Shown: positions 10,179 through 18,984 of the stretch, in pieces | Numbering within the stretch: the first letter of the stretch is position 1 | How the letters are laid out: the number at the start of each line of letters is the position of its first letter | NCBI RefSeq assembly: GCF_001858325.1 | Contig: NZ_MBPP01000089.1 | Span: 1-64,000 of the forward strand | Direction: 5' to 3' | From: Marinobacter sp. AC-23 | GTDB taxonomy: Bacteria > Pseudomonadota > Gammaproteobacteria > Pseudomonadales > Oleiphilaceae | Length of the DNA stretch: 64,000 nt | Made by a program: the position numbers and the translations under genes | Notes under the pieces: generated by a model | Databases searched by the model: none | What the model was told of the DNA's origin: nothing | What the model saw: the letters and a program-made list of their open reading frames with translations, nothing else

Positions 10179-10619
10179 ATGACCATACTCGTATTGGACA
10201 ACCCGGAGTTGATTGCAAAAGCTGCCGTGGCTTCCGGCTTTAATGCAGCTACCCTTCTGGCTGAAGGCAAGCGCCCACACCGCATAAGATTTCACTACGG
10301 CTTTAACAAGCACGCATTGGACAGCTCAGACCGAGCGATTATACGGCAACATGCTGTTTATCTGTGCCAGTGCCCGTCCGCCAGCGTGCGGATTCATGGC
10401 CACTCTGATAATTTTGGCGCCGAAGATTACAACCGCTTTCTGTCCCGGCAGCGGACCAGTGCTGTCGCTCGACTTTTGATTGAGGAAGGGGTTGCGGAAT
10501 CGCGCGTTCTGGTAGCAAGCTGGGGGTCAGCTCGCCCTTTCACAACACCGGACGATCGGGCCGCCAACCGCCGGGTCGAGATAGAATATCTAACCCACGA
10601 TATGGCGAAAGCTCTTTAG
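10179..10619 (+). CDS. OmpA-like peptidoglycan-binding domain protein
   Basis: About 146 residues from the ATG at 10179, chosen because AAGGA lies 7 to 8 nt upstream. An in-frame start at 10062 is possible but would add an atypical N-terminus. The C-terminal half is an OmpA_C domain: VRIHGHSDNFG corresponds to the GHTD-like strand, and NRFLSRQRTSAVARLL is the conserved NxxLSxxRAxxV helix. Unusually, no signal peptide is evident from this start, so export is uncertain; the longer form also lacks a convincing one. Such domains normally bind diaminopimelate in peptidoglycan. It is divergent from the rhomboid gene and convergent with the MAPEG gene. Confidence 0.75.
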   Translation: MTILVLDNPELIAKAAVASGFNAATLLAEGKRPHRIRFHYGFNKHALDSSDRAIIRQHAVYLCQCPSASVRIHGHSDNFGAEDYNRFLSRQRTSAVARLLIEEGVAESRVLVASWGSARPFTTPDDRAANRRVEIEYLTHDMAKAL

Positions 10620-10634
10620 GAACAGTAACAGCCC

Positions 10635-10655
10635 GGGGCCAGCATGGGTGGCCCC
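10635..10655. terminator. GC-rich hairpin between convergent genes
   Basis: GGGGCCA and TGGCCCC form a perfect 7-bp stem with a 7-nt loop between the OmpA-like and MAPEG genes. There is no U-tract, so a terminator role is only suggested by position. Confidence 0.3.
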
Positions 10656-10675
10656 AGACGTTATGGCTGGCGCAA

Positions 10676-11077
10676 TCAGCCGTATACGCTCCAAACATTC
10701 CATAGCAGCATAATCGCGGCGGCCAGAATGGCCAGCCAAGTCAACACCACACCAAGCACACGCGCTTTATGAGTATTGCCTCTGCCGTTAATCATGCCCC
10801 AGGCATGCAGAAGACGACCAACCACCAAGGCCATGCCGGCCCAGTATACAAAGCCGCTAGCGACACCATTGAGCTCCGCAATACCCAGCATGATCAGCCC
10901 GATCGGTGCGTACTCCACAAGGTTTCCGTGGGCGCGAACGGCGGCTTCAAAGTCAGGGTTGTCGGTAACACCCATGCCTTTGTTGTACTTCAGGCGAAAT
11001 TTCACCACATGGGCTGAAAGCACCAACAGCAAAATACCGAGTACGGCAGCAAACACTCCGGTAACAGGTACAATCAT
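10676..11077 (-). CDS. MAPEG-family membrane protein
   Basis: A 133-residue protein with four predicted membrane helices. The motif FEAAVRAHGNLVEYAPIGL matches the conserved RAxxNxxEYxP signature of MAPEG proteins (membrane-associated eicosanoid and glutathione metabolism; bacterial YecN-like members). The bacterial role is mostly uncharacterised; some members act as glutathione transferases or peroxidases. The start is ATG. It lies 2 bp downstream of the GlsB-like gene on the same strand, so the two are probably co-transcribed. Confidence 0.88.
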   Translation of the reverse strand: MIVPVTGVFAAVLGILLLVLSAHVVKFRLKYNKGMGVTDNPDFEAAVRAHGNLVEYAPIGLIMLGIAELNGVASGFVYWAGMALVVGRLLHAWGMINGRGNTHKARVLGVVLTWLAILAAAIMLLWNVWSVYG

Positions 11078-11079
11078 GC

Positions 11080-11322
11080 TCAGCTCTTCCTGATTTGGCT
11101 TACAATAGCCAGCAGTAATACGGCACCTACGGTTGCGGTTACCAACTCACCAATGGCGCCCTGAGCCGCTAGTCCCAGCAGGCGAAACACAAAACCGCCA
11201 AGAAACGAGCCAACGATACCAATACCAATGTTGGCCAGCACACCAAAGCCACGGCCTTTCATAATCAGGCCAGCCAACCAGCCGGCCACACCACCAATAA
11301 TCAGAAACAAAATCAGGTTCAT
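11080..11322 (-). CDS. GlsB/YeaQ/YmgE-family stress-response membrane protein
   Basis: An 80-residue, very hydrophobic and glycine-rich protein (IIGGVAGWLAGLIMKGRGFG, GIGIVGSFLGGFVF), typical of the transglycosylase-associated or GlsB family. Three membrane helices are predicted. Family members are induced by stress in other bacteria, but the molecular function is unknown. The ATG start is preceded by a purine-rich site (AAGGAGACGC). It heads a short operon with the MAPEG gene. Confidence 0.88.
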   Translation of the reverse strand: MNLILFLIIGGVAGWLAGLIMKGRGFGVLANIGIGIVGSFLGGFVFRLLGLAAQGAIGELVTATVGAVLLLAIVSQIRKS

Positions 11323-11374
11323 TGTTTGCGTCTCCTTGAGGGACTTCGTTTGTGGATTTCCTTAAACAGAGCGA

Positions 11375-12082
11375 TCAGGCCCGGCCTATTTCAGAGATAG
11401 CCTCTGCCATCTCTTTATGACAGCGCGCGATCAAAGCAGGAACATCCTCAATGGTAAGGCCTGTGGTTTCCACCGGGGGCAGAATCCGGATAGTTACCGG
11501 CTCGCGTCTGCCCAACCAACCCAGCGTTTTATTCCGATACTCGGCCGTGCACACCATAACAATTGGCGCCCCGGCCGTCACCGCTGCGTAGAAAGCACCT
11601 TTTTTGAACTTCTGTAGGCCCCGCCCCTTGCTTCGCGTGCCCTCCACAAAAACCCACAGGCTTTTATCGTCACGGGTGATCGCGTCGCTGGTGGCCTGCA
11701 TTGCTGCAATGGCCTTGCGGGAACGAGCCCGGTTCAGCATCACATTGCCGCCCAGCCAGAACACCTGACCAAAGAACGGAAGCCAGATTAGTGATGACTT
11801 GCCTACGGTTACGGTGCGAGGCGCCACCAGATCACCCACCACGAAAAGATCGTCGTTGTACTGGTGGTTGGCGATAGCAACCACAGGCCGATCCTGGGGC
11901 ATGTGCTCTGGTCCTTCCAAAGGACGCTTCATACCGAGTATTGCGCGGCCGGTCCGCGCCATTGCTATGGCCAGCAGCCGGTTATTATCGGGGTTGAACG
12001 GCCTGAGAATATAAAGCGGCAAGGCGAGCATACAAAGCAGAGGAACACTCAGCCAAGCCAAAAAATTTCTGATAAAGCCCAT
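11375..12082 (-). CDS. 1-acyl-sn-glycerol-3-phosphate acyltransferase (PlsC family)
   Basis: A membrane-associated acyltransferase of phospholipid synthesis that transfers an acyl chain to lysophosphatidate. The HX4D catalytic motif is ANHQYNDDLF, and the substrate-binding motif is VEGTRSKGRG (usually PEGTRS). One N-terminal membrane helix (about residues 5-25) is present. I chose the ATG at 12082, giving 235 residues, because the upstream in-frame extension from a TTG at 12127 is cysteine-rich and unlike the family. It lies 47 bp after the sortase stop codon on the same strand, so it may be read with the sortase operon. Whether it takes part in sorting is unknown. Confidence 0.85.
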   Translation of the reverse strand: MGFIRNFLAWLSVPLLCMLALPLYILRPFNPDNNRLLAIAMARTGRAILGMKRPLEGPEHMPQDRPVVAIANHQYNDDLFVVGDLVAPRTVTVGKSSLIWLPFFGQVFWLGGNVMLNRARSRKAIAAMQATSDAITRDDKSLWVFVEGTRSKGRGLQKFKKGAFYAAVTAGAPIVMVCTAEYRNKTLGWLGRREPVTIRILPPVETTGLTIEDVPALIARCHKEMAEAISEIGRA

Positions 12083-12129
12083 ACGGCAAACTCTGCAACA
12101 GGATTTTGGCGCACAAGTGTACGCCAAGT

Positions 12130-12747
12130 TTATAGGCCTGCAACAGTGTCAATTTCTCCTAAGGAACCCTGGCTGAGTTGCCCCTGGCTGCGATCGTCCT
12201 CAATGTGTGCCTCCACCACGTACCGCAGCGGGCCGCCGGCATCCATGCTATCGAACGGATAGCAGGTGATTAGCAGAAGGGTTCCCGCCGACAGCTTATG
12301 AGTATCGATGAATTCCGACCGGCTATCCACAATTCTTGTTTCACGCACCCGGTATCCTTGCCAGCGCCCATCCCGGTTTTGCAGCCGCAGTTCATTGCCA
12401 GGCTCCAGGTATTTAAGAGGCCGAAAATGAGTGTCCCGGTGGCCGGCAATAATCACCGCACCTTGCTGGCCGCTTGCACCCATCATTTGTCCCGGCCCAA
12501 AAGCCAGGCTCTCTCCATGGACACCCGCCAGCACAATCATCGAGTCACCAAGCTCAGGCATGGACAATTTCGCCACCGGCCAGGTATCGGCCCATGGCCA
12601 AGGCCGGGATTCGGTTTGCCGGGCCTGACTTTCGGACCAAGCCATTTCCAGCAGCTCTTGAGCCACAACCGCCTTTATGGGAACCCACAAACCGAACACC
12701 AGCAACATGGCAGAGCTTGTCATGAGTAACAACAGTGAGCGACTCAT
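12130..12747 (-). CDS. Sortase of the marine proteobacterial dedicated type
   Basis: A 205-residue transpeptidase with one N-terminal membrane anchor (about residues 5-25). The catalytic triad is visible: His103 in AGHRDTHF, Cys162 in LLITCYPFD and Arg175 in GPLRYVVEA. This matches the sortases of Gram-negative marine bacteria that occur once per genome beside a single target protein (the TIGR03784 type, from memory). The ATG overlaps the stop codon of the upstream target gene by 4 bp (12744-12747), so the two are translationally coupled. The presumed job is to process the C-terminal sorting signal of that neighbour. The destination of the sorted protein in a Gram-negative envelope is not established. 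This gene is intact, unlike the target and the kinase of the same system. Confidence 0.92.
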   Translation of the reverse strand: MSRSLLLLMTSSAMLLVFGLWVPIKAVVAQELLEMAWSESQARQTESRPWPWADTWPVAKLSMPELGDSMIVLAGVHGESLAFGPGQMMGASGQQGAVIIAGHRDTHFRPLKYLEPGNELRLQNRDGRWQGYRVRETRIVDSRSEFIDTHKLSAGTLLLITCYPFDSMDAGGPLRYVVEAHIEDDRSQGQLSQGSLGEIDTVAGL

Positions 12748-14818
12748 GGGTACACCCGCCTTTGAAGCAGTGCAACAGCGGCACAGAGCAATAAACCAAG
12801 CAGACCCAACGCAATCAGAAGCGGCGCAAACGTTGCCGTTTGTGGATAGCGAGCCATACCGGGCTGGCTACCCGCGGGCAGCAAGGTTGGCAGATCTTCT
12901 TTCACAAGAACGCTCTCGGAAGCTCGGGCGGGCGTTTTATCTACCGCCACAAAACTTGTGTATGGCGACATGAGGCTGTGTTCAACTGCCAGCTTGGTGA
13001 TTTTTGCTTTATCTGGCTCCTGCCCCTCTACCCGCGCCTCATCCAGAAGGCTGTCTATCTTCTCCCGCGCCCAGTAGCGATTCAGCCCTGTGCCGGAAGC
13101 GGCTTGCTGCAAATCCAGACTTTGCTGCCACTTCCCGCCACCGGGCAATCGGCCTGACACACTCAGCTCGCCGGCAGGCGGCACACCGCGCACAATCTGC
13201 AACAAAGGCTCACCCTGAAACAAATCACCGGGCCGGCGCGGAAAGCTGTCCGCCATTGTGCGTGCTGCCTGGCCCGGCCAGCTCACGTTAATATCCGTTA
13301 GCACCGGTGCCTCCATAGCCGAAAACAACCGGGCCAAAGGGCCACTGATGTCTGCTGGATCCTGCACAGAAGTATAGCTACCACGCCCCCAACGCGCCGC
13401 CTCGCGCATAAAGTGCATGTTAGGTGCCGAACCGATAGCCACAGTGAAAAGCCTCTGATCGCCCAACTGGCGACGGATTTGGCTGAACAGCGCCGACTCA
13501 TTGCCCACCGCACCGTCAGTCATGAACACCACTTGGCGAACGCTGGTTGATTCTTCCGGTGTTTCATCTCCCGGCAGCTCAGCCGTGCCCCTGCGCTGGC
13601 TCTGCAGAGCCAGGGTCAAAGCTGGCGCCATCTCCGTGCCGCCGTCGGCCTTCAGCCCACTCACATACTGGCGCGCCCGTGCAAGATTATTGGCGGTCGC
13701 CATTTCCGGTTGCATAAACAGGGCGTGAGGCTGGGAGTTAAACTGAATCACATTAAACCGATCACCAGGTACCAGTGTCTCCAACCCCTGCTGCAACGCC
13801 TCCCGCGCCTGTCGAATGGATTCCCCTGCCATGGAACCGGAGGTATCAATCACAAACGTCAGTTCCCTTGGCAAACGAATTTTACCGGCCCGCCCCGGTA
13901 GCACCATAGCCAGCAAAAAATCTTCCCCTTCCCATTGCTGATGAAAAACGGCGGCTCCCGGCTCTTGGCCTGCAAGAGGCTGCCAGCGCAATACAAAATC
14001 CCGGTTCATCACAACATCCCCCACCTGAGGTAGAACCGTCACCACCTGCCCATCTTGCTGAGTAGCCACCTCATGGCTGGGGCTGAACACCCGGGCCAGC
14101 GGAAGTCCGGCATCAATGGTGAACTGAACCGAAGCCCGGTGGCTGTCAGCCGCCACGTCGGCCACATCCACCGTAAACGGACTGATGGCGTCGGCATCCG
14201 GCACCTCTGCGGTGGGCACCGCCCAACCACCCTGCCACTGCTGCGGCGTGACAGCCAAAGGTGCACCCGGCATATACCTCGGCGTGAGAGTCGTTGGCAC
14301 GCTCAGCTCAAAAAACCCATCCTGGTAACGCACCAGCTGCTGATATTTGAGCTCCACACTCACCGTTGCCCCGGGCGGAATATTCGCCACCCGAGTGGTA
14401 AACAGATTCGGCCGCTGCTGCTCAACAGTTGCCGCATGACGCCCCGAATCCCGCGCCTTCTCATAGGTTTTCCTGGCCTCCTCACGGGGCTGAACCTCAC
14501 CTACAATCGTGCGCCCTCCCACCTTCATGGTCAGCCCGTATACACTGGCCTTCTCCGGCAGCGGAAACACAAACACCCCTTCACGCCACTGGTCACTTGT
14601 GTTCCGAAACGTTCGCACCAGCTTGCTGTCGGCAATCAGCCACTAACCCGAACATCAAAATCACTCCCCAGCACCAACGCCGGTTCCTGCCACTGGCCTT
14701 TGCCGTCGACAAAATGCAGCGCACCTGCGGAGTCCTCGCTACCCGTGCTGGCTTCTGCGTATAGCGGTTGAACAAACAAAACCAGCAGCATAGCCATCCA
14801 CAAACTCACACCTTCCAT
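12744..14818 (-). CDS. Dedicated sortase target, VIT and von Willebrand A domains, apparent frameshift
   Basis: Cell-surface protein predicted to be the only substrate of the adjacent sortase. The N-terminus has a hydrophobic export signal (LWMAMLLVLFVQPLYAEA). A VIT domain follows (WREGVFVFPLPEKASVYG). The vWA domain has the metal-site motif DTSGSMAGES. At the C-terminus, a sorting-signal-like YPQTAT is followed by a hydrophobic helix and a basic tail ending QRRVYP; the leading Leu of an LPxT motif is replaced by Tyr. The frame breaks near 14639: GGCTGA should read GGCCTGATT, so one C is missing. Correction joins the signal-peptide part to the rest and gives about 691 residues. The start is uncertain, since ATG 14818 lacks a good ribosome site while an internal ATG is preceded by GGAAGG. 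Confidence 0.88.
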
Positions 14819-14860
14819 AAAGCGCCGAACACGAAGCGAGCGCCCTGCACTGAGCCCGCG

Positions 14861-14965
14861 CGAGCGGCTGGAGCCCCTCCCGAAACCGTGCGGAGCCATG
14901 GATGGCGGAGCCGAGCGTACACGGACGTATTCACAGCGTGTTTCGGGAGGGGCTCCAGCCGCTCG
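14861..14965. repeat. Variable-arm hairpin repeat, copy 2
   Basis: Perfect 26-bp inverted arms (14861-14886 and 14940-14965) flank the 53-nt core (14887-14939). The core matches copy 1 in length and at nearly every position, while the arm sequence is unrelated except for the inner CCxAAAC. The element lies in the 402-bp gap between the divergent sortase-target gene and response-regulator gene, about 40 bp upstream of the target start, so it may sit in the leader or promoter of the sortase operon. The rest of the gap (14966-15220) shows no gene; it should hold the pdsR promoter. Confidence 0.88.
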
Positions 14966-15220
14966 GGTGGGCGGACTCGAGCAAAACGGGAAAGCACTGT
15001 GCTGAGAAGATAGGGCAGAAAACATCATGGCAAGATCCTTTGGCGACACGATTCATTAAGACCTGGCCATTTCAACAACCCGAAAAGGAACTCCCGTGGC
15101 AGAATCAGACATTCCGCTCACAAAAAATGATGAATTATGACAACACCGCACGCTAACCTTGTTCTTACCGCCTGCCGTGTTTAAATAGATCCTCATCGCC
15201 CACGGATAACAGCCAAAAAT

Positions 15221-15922
15221 ATGAAAAAACACCTTGTCCTGATAGAGGACGAACCCGCCATCCGCGACAACTACCGCGCCGCCTTTGAACGCCGCGGCTA
15301 TCGCGTATCCACCTACGGTGACCGCTCATCCGCCTGGCAGGTGCTGCGCCAAAGCCTGCCCGACCTCGCCATTATTGACGTCGGCCTGGGCGATGAGCCC
15401 GAAGGCGGGTTCACTCTGTGCCAGGATTTGCGTTCACTGTCCGGAACCTTGCCCATCATCTTTCTCACGGCTCGAGACAGCGATATTGATTCCGTACATG
15501 GCCTACGCCTGGGCGCTGACGACTACGTCACCAAAGACATGAGCATGGAACACCTGCTGGCACGGGTAACCGCCTTGCTACGCCGAGCCGATGCCTGGTC
15601 AGAAGCCCTGCAAAAGCCGGATGAAGTGGTGAGCCGTGGTCGCCTCAATCTCAACGTTGACCGCATGACCGTGGCCTGGGATCAAACCGCAATAGACCTC
15701 ACAGTTACTGAGTTCTGGATGCTGCACGCACTGGTTCAACACCCTGGGCATGTGCGCAGCCGCGACCAACTGATGGAAGCCGCCAGCACGGTTCTGGATG
15801 ACAACACCGTCACCTCCCACATCAAACGCATCCGGAGCAAATTCCTGCAGCTCGACAGAGCCTTTGACGGCATCCAGACCGCCTACGGCATGGGCTACCG
15901 CTGGAACGCTCGTGAGCTCTGA
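15221..15922 (+). CDS. pdsR: Response regulator of the dedicated sortase system, OmpR family
   Basis: A 233-residue regulator. The receiver domain (about 1-120) has acidic residues in LIEDEPAIRDN, the phospho-acceptor Asp53 in AIIDVGLGDEPEGG and the conserved Lys in VTKDMS. The C-terminal winged-helix DNA-binding domain (about 135-230) has TVTEFWMLHALVQHPGHVRSR and ends TAYGMGYRW. It is followed 3 bp later by its histidine kinase and is divergent from the sortase target. The family assignment rests on this context and on resemblance to the proteobacterial dedicated sortase regulator (TIGR03787, from memory). It probably controls expression of the sortase and target. Confidence 0.88.
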   Translation: MKKHLVLIEDEPAIRDNYRAAFERRGYRVSTYGDRSSAWQVLRQSLPDLAIIDVGLGDEPEGGFTLCQDLRSLSGTLPIIFLTARDSDIDSVHGLRLGADDYVTKDMSMEHLLARVTALLRRADAWSEALQKPDEVVSRGRLNLNVDRMTVAWDQTAIDLTVTEFWMLHALVQHPGHVRSRDQLMEAASTVLDDNTVTSHIKRIRSKFLQLDRAFDGIQTAYGMGYRWNAREL

Positions 15923-15925
15923 TTC

Positions 15926-17997
15926 GTGACGCTAAAACGCCAGCTTTTTATTGCCAGCCTTTTGATGCTGCTGATCCCGTGGGCGGGCCTGCAGTTTGTG
16001 CTGGAGCTGGATCAGGCTTTGCGACAACAAGCGCTGCAGCAGTTACAAGATCAGGCGGATCGACTGGCACAAACGGCGGGAGATCTAAGCCTGGGGCTTC
16101 CCATCGTTGCAGCTCACACCTCCGCTATTTACGTAGAAAACCTCAGTAACCCCCTCAACCTGGACGGCTACAGCGATGACTGGCCCGGCTACGACGAGGC
16201 AGAACAGTTCCAACCTTGGCAGCCTGCCGAACAGCCAGGTGAGCTGTTGGACAAAACGCAAAAACCCGTCATGCACTGGCAGGCAGCCACCGACCAACGC
16301 CACCTGTACCTGCTGATACGTATTCGTAACCGCCAGCCCATTTTCTTTGACCCGGGCGCGCCAGAACAACTTCATGATCAGCTGATACTTTGGCTGGAGC
16401 CCACGGGAAGAAAGCTTAATCCGAATGCCCAGCCTGCCTCCTGGCTTGTACGCACCCCTGCTCCTGGCAAGGTTTACGCAACAATTTACCGAGCTGGCGA
16501 TACCACCACAGAAAATGGGCAAACACCCGACTACCGGGTGAATGGTTACTGGCATAGTGTGGGCAACGGCTGGCAGCTTGAACTAGAGCTGCCCAAACCA
16601 CCGCAAGGTAGTCGTCTGGGGTTTTCCGCCCAGCGCCGGGGCAACGCTGATTCGGCAAACATATCAACGTCCACCGACCCGCTACCGGTTCTGGTCGAAC
16701 GCAAACCCGAACTTGAGCGGCAACTGCTTCCGGGAATGAGCAAAGGACAAACTGCCCGGCTAATCGAGCCGGCAGGCTGGGTGGTCGCGCAACAATCAAC
16801 GCCGGCCCGACAGGCACCGCCAGAGTTTGACGCACTCAGCCCTTTGCAGGTTGTTGAACACATAAGCCTTAATGTCTTACGGGCTCTGGTACAGTTTTAT
16901 CAACCCAAGCCGGCCACCCTGGCTACCCGTACCAACCGGCTAGACATGAATGCCCTGCCAAGCGAAGGCCTTGTCCGTCATGAAGACGACAGCGTCTGGC
17001 TGATGACCAAACAGCCCGTATTTGGGGGCAGGACTCTGGTGCTTGAGCAGTCCCTGGATCAGCTGCTAACGCTGTCCGGATCCACCCTGGGGTCCGTTAT
17101 TGCCCGCAGTACTCTGATTATTATCGGCCTGACGTTGGTTCTGCTGGGTTATGCCAGCTGGCTGTCCTGGCGTATTGCCCGCTTACAACGCGCGGTCAGC
17201 GCTACCATCGATCAAGATGGCCGAATCATCGGCACTCTGTCGGGCTCCGGAGCCGGGATGAGCTGGGGCAGCTGCAGAACCATTTCGCTCAGATGGCCGA
17301 CCGGCTGCACGGCTACAACCGTTATCTCGAGAGTTTTTCACGGCGTCTGTCTCATGAACTCAAAACCCCAGTGGCCGTGGTTCGTTCATCCCTGGAAAAC
17401 CTCTCCCACAGCGAAACAGAAGAAGAACGCTCGCAATATATAGGACGTGCGGCTGCAGCCACAGAGCGGCTGCGCCAGATCCTTAATGGCATGAGCGAGG
17501 CGGCACGGCTGGAACAGAGTTTTGATCATGCCGACAAAGAAGCCTTCGATTTGGCCGACGTCATCGGCCAGGCTACGGAGGCCTACCAGTCCCTGGACGC
17601 ACATCACCAATTTGATTACGTAGGGCCCACGTCCGGTGTGAGCCTGACAGGCTCTCCCGAGCTGATGGTACAACTGCTTGATAAGCTGGTAGACAACGCC
17701 AGAGATTTCACACCACAGGACGGCCGGATCCAGATCGAGCTCAAGCAAGCGGAAAACCAGGCCTGCCTGTTGGTATTTAACGAAGGCTCAGCCCTGCCAG
17801 ACAACCCGGATACCAGTATTTTCAGTCCTTTCGTGTCGGTACGCAAAGGCCAGGAAGAGGGTCATCTTGGTCAGGGCCTTCTCATTGTGCAGCTGATTGC
17901 AGATTTTCACGGTGGTCGTGTTGAGGCGAGAAATGAAGCTCGCAACGATATTGAAGGTGTTTGTTTTCAGGTCACCATTCCGGTCGATCATGTTTGA
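15926..17997 (+). CDS. pdsS: Histidine kinase of the dedicated sortase system, apparent frameshift
   Basis: Membrane sensor kinase paired with pdsR. TM1 is at about residues 5-25. A long periplasmic region of about 350 residues contains a segment resembling a family 9 carbohydrate-binding fold (NLDGYSDDWPGYDEAEQF, HLYLLIRIRNRQP). TM2 is at about 388-412, followed by a HAMP-like linker and an H-box LSHELKTPVAVV (His477 after correction). The ATPase domain is compact (KLVDNARDFTP, GHLGQGLLIVQL). The frame breaks near 17254-17257: GCCGGGATGAGC should read GCCGGGGATGAGC. One added G gives about 690 residues and joins the HAMP to the kinase core. The GTG start lies 3 bp after the pdsR stop. An uncorrected protein would lack the whole catalytic half. 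Confidence 0.88.
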
Positions 17998-18027
17998 TAC
18001 AAAATATGCACCAGCCACTTGCGCGGC

Positions 18028-18810
18028 TCAATCAAAGCAATTATCTCCGGCAAACTGCCGGAAAAACTGCTGAGCAGTACGGCCGTTGCGCACGCCTTTC
18101 TGGGTTGCAAATCGAATAGCTTCGCGGTGCAGGCTTTCCCGATCTGCAGTGCCTGGAAACAACGCATCCACCGCCTGTAGATAGATCTCTTGCGGAAACG
18201 CATAGAACGACAACTGCAGGCCAAAACGATCGGCCAGGGAAACCTGCTCTTCTATTGCCTCGGCAGGGTGAATTTCTCCATCCTGAGTGTGGCCTTTCAG
18301 GTTATCGGACATGAATTCCGGCATCAGATGCCGCCGGTTAGACGTGGCATAAACACGAACGTTCTCGGGCGGCAGTTCCAGGGAGCCTTCCAGCACGCTT
18401 TTCAAAGCTTTGTAACCGGACTCACCCACATCAAAGGACAGGTCATCACAGAAGATAATGAAGCGAAACGGCAGATTGCAGATATCGTCCACAATCTCCG
18501 GCAGGTTCACCAAATCATCCTTATCTACCTCTATGATTCTCAGGCTCTGCTCTTTGTAGCGATTCAGCAACGCCTTGATGAGGGACGACTTGCCCGTTCC
18601 TCTGGCACCCCAAAGCAGTACATTGTTTGAGGGCTCTCCGGCAAGAAAGCGTTCAGTGTTACGTGCAAGCGCCTGTTGCTGTCGATCAATACCTGTCAGG
18701 GAACCCCATTGAACAGGGTCCAGCCTTCGAACGGCGCGCAGCTCTGCGCGATGGCGGCGCCACACCGCTGCCGGAGTTGATGACCAATCAAAGGGTTGGT
18801 TTTCAGACAT
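18028..18810 (-). CDS. DUF815-family AAA+ ATPase
   Basis: A 260-residue cytoplasmic ATPase. Walker A is GARGTGKSSLI and Walker B is RFIIFCDDLSF. An arginine-rich sensor stretch, VRVYATSNRRHLMPEFM, is typical of DUF815 proteins. The full length matches the family. It is widespread in proteobacteria, but its cellular role is not established. It is monocistronic here, convergent with pdsS and about 30 bp from it. Nothing links it to the sortase system other than position. Confidence 0.88.
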   Translation of the reverse strand: MSENQPFDWSSTPAAVWRRHRAELRAVRRLDPVQWGSLTGIDRQQQALARNTERFLAGEPSNNVLLWGARGTGKSSLIKALLNRYKEQSLRIIEVDKDDLVNLPEIVDDICNLPFRFIIFCDDLSFDVGESGYKALKSVLEGSLELPPENVRVYATSNRRHLMPEFMSDNLKGHTQDGEIHPAEAIEEQVSLADRFGLQLSFYAFPQEIYLQAVDALFPGTADRESLHREAIRFATQKGVRNGRTAQQFFRQFAGDNCFD

Positions 18811-18925
18811 AAGCGCTCTTCCTGTTCAGCTGTTTATCTATATGCACACCGGCTCATTGCCGGAAGGCAAAACGTTAGTATATCTGTACCAGCTGCAGAG
18901 TGGCTATCAAGGGGCTGTAAGCAAA

Positions 18926-18960
18926 AAAACGGCGCAGAGACTAAGCCTCTGCGCCGTTTT
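18926..18960 (-). terminator. Intrinsic terminator of the outer-membrane barrel gene
   Basis: A 14-bp perfect stem (AAAACGGCGCAGAG with CTCTGCGCCGTTTT) and a 7-nt loop. On the minus strand it is followed by a run of seven T residues. It lies 25 bp beyond the stop codon of the barrel protein, separated from it by a nine-G homopolymer at 18961-18969. Confidence 0.85.
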
Positions 18961-18984
18961 GGGGGGGGGTCAGACTAGGGCTGA

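Noticed and set aside
12744-12990. Canonical LPxTG sorting motif at LPTLLPAG near the target C-terminus
   Set aside because: LPTLL lacks the TG pair and is farther from the hydrophobic helix than YPQTAT, which sits directly before it.
17200-17300. Programmed frameshifting in pdsS
   Set aside because: There is no slippery heptamer with a downstream structure, and the same kind of one-base loss occurs in fifteen other unrelated places.
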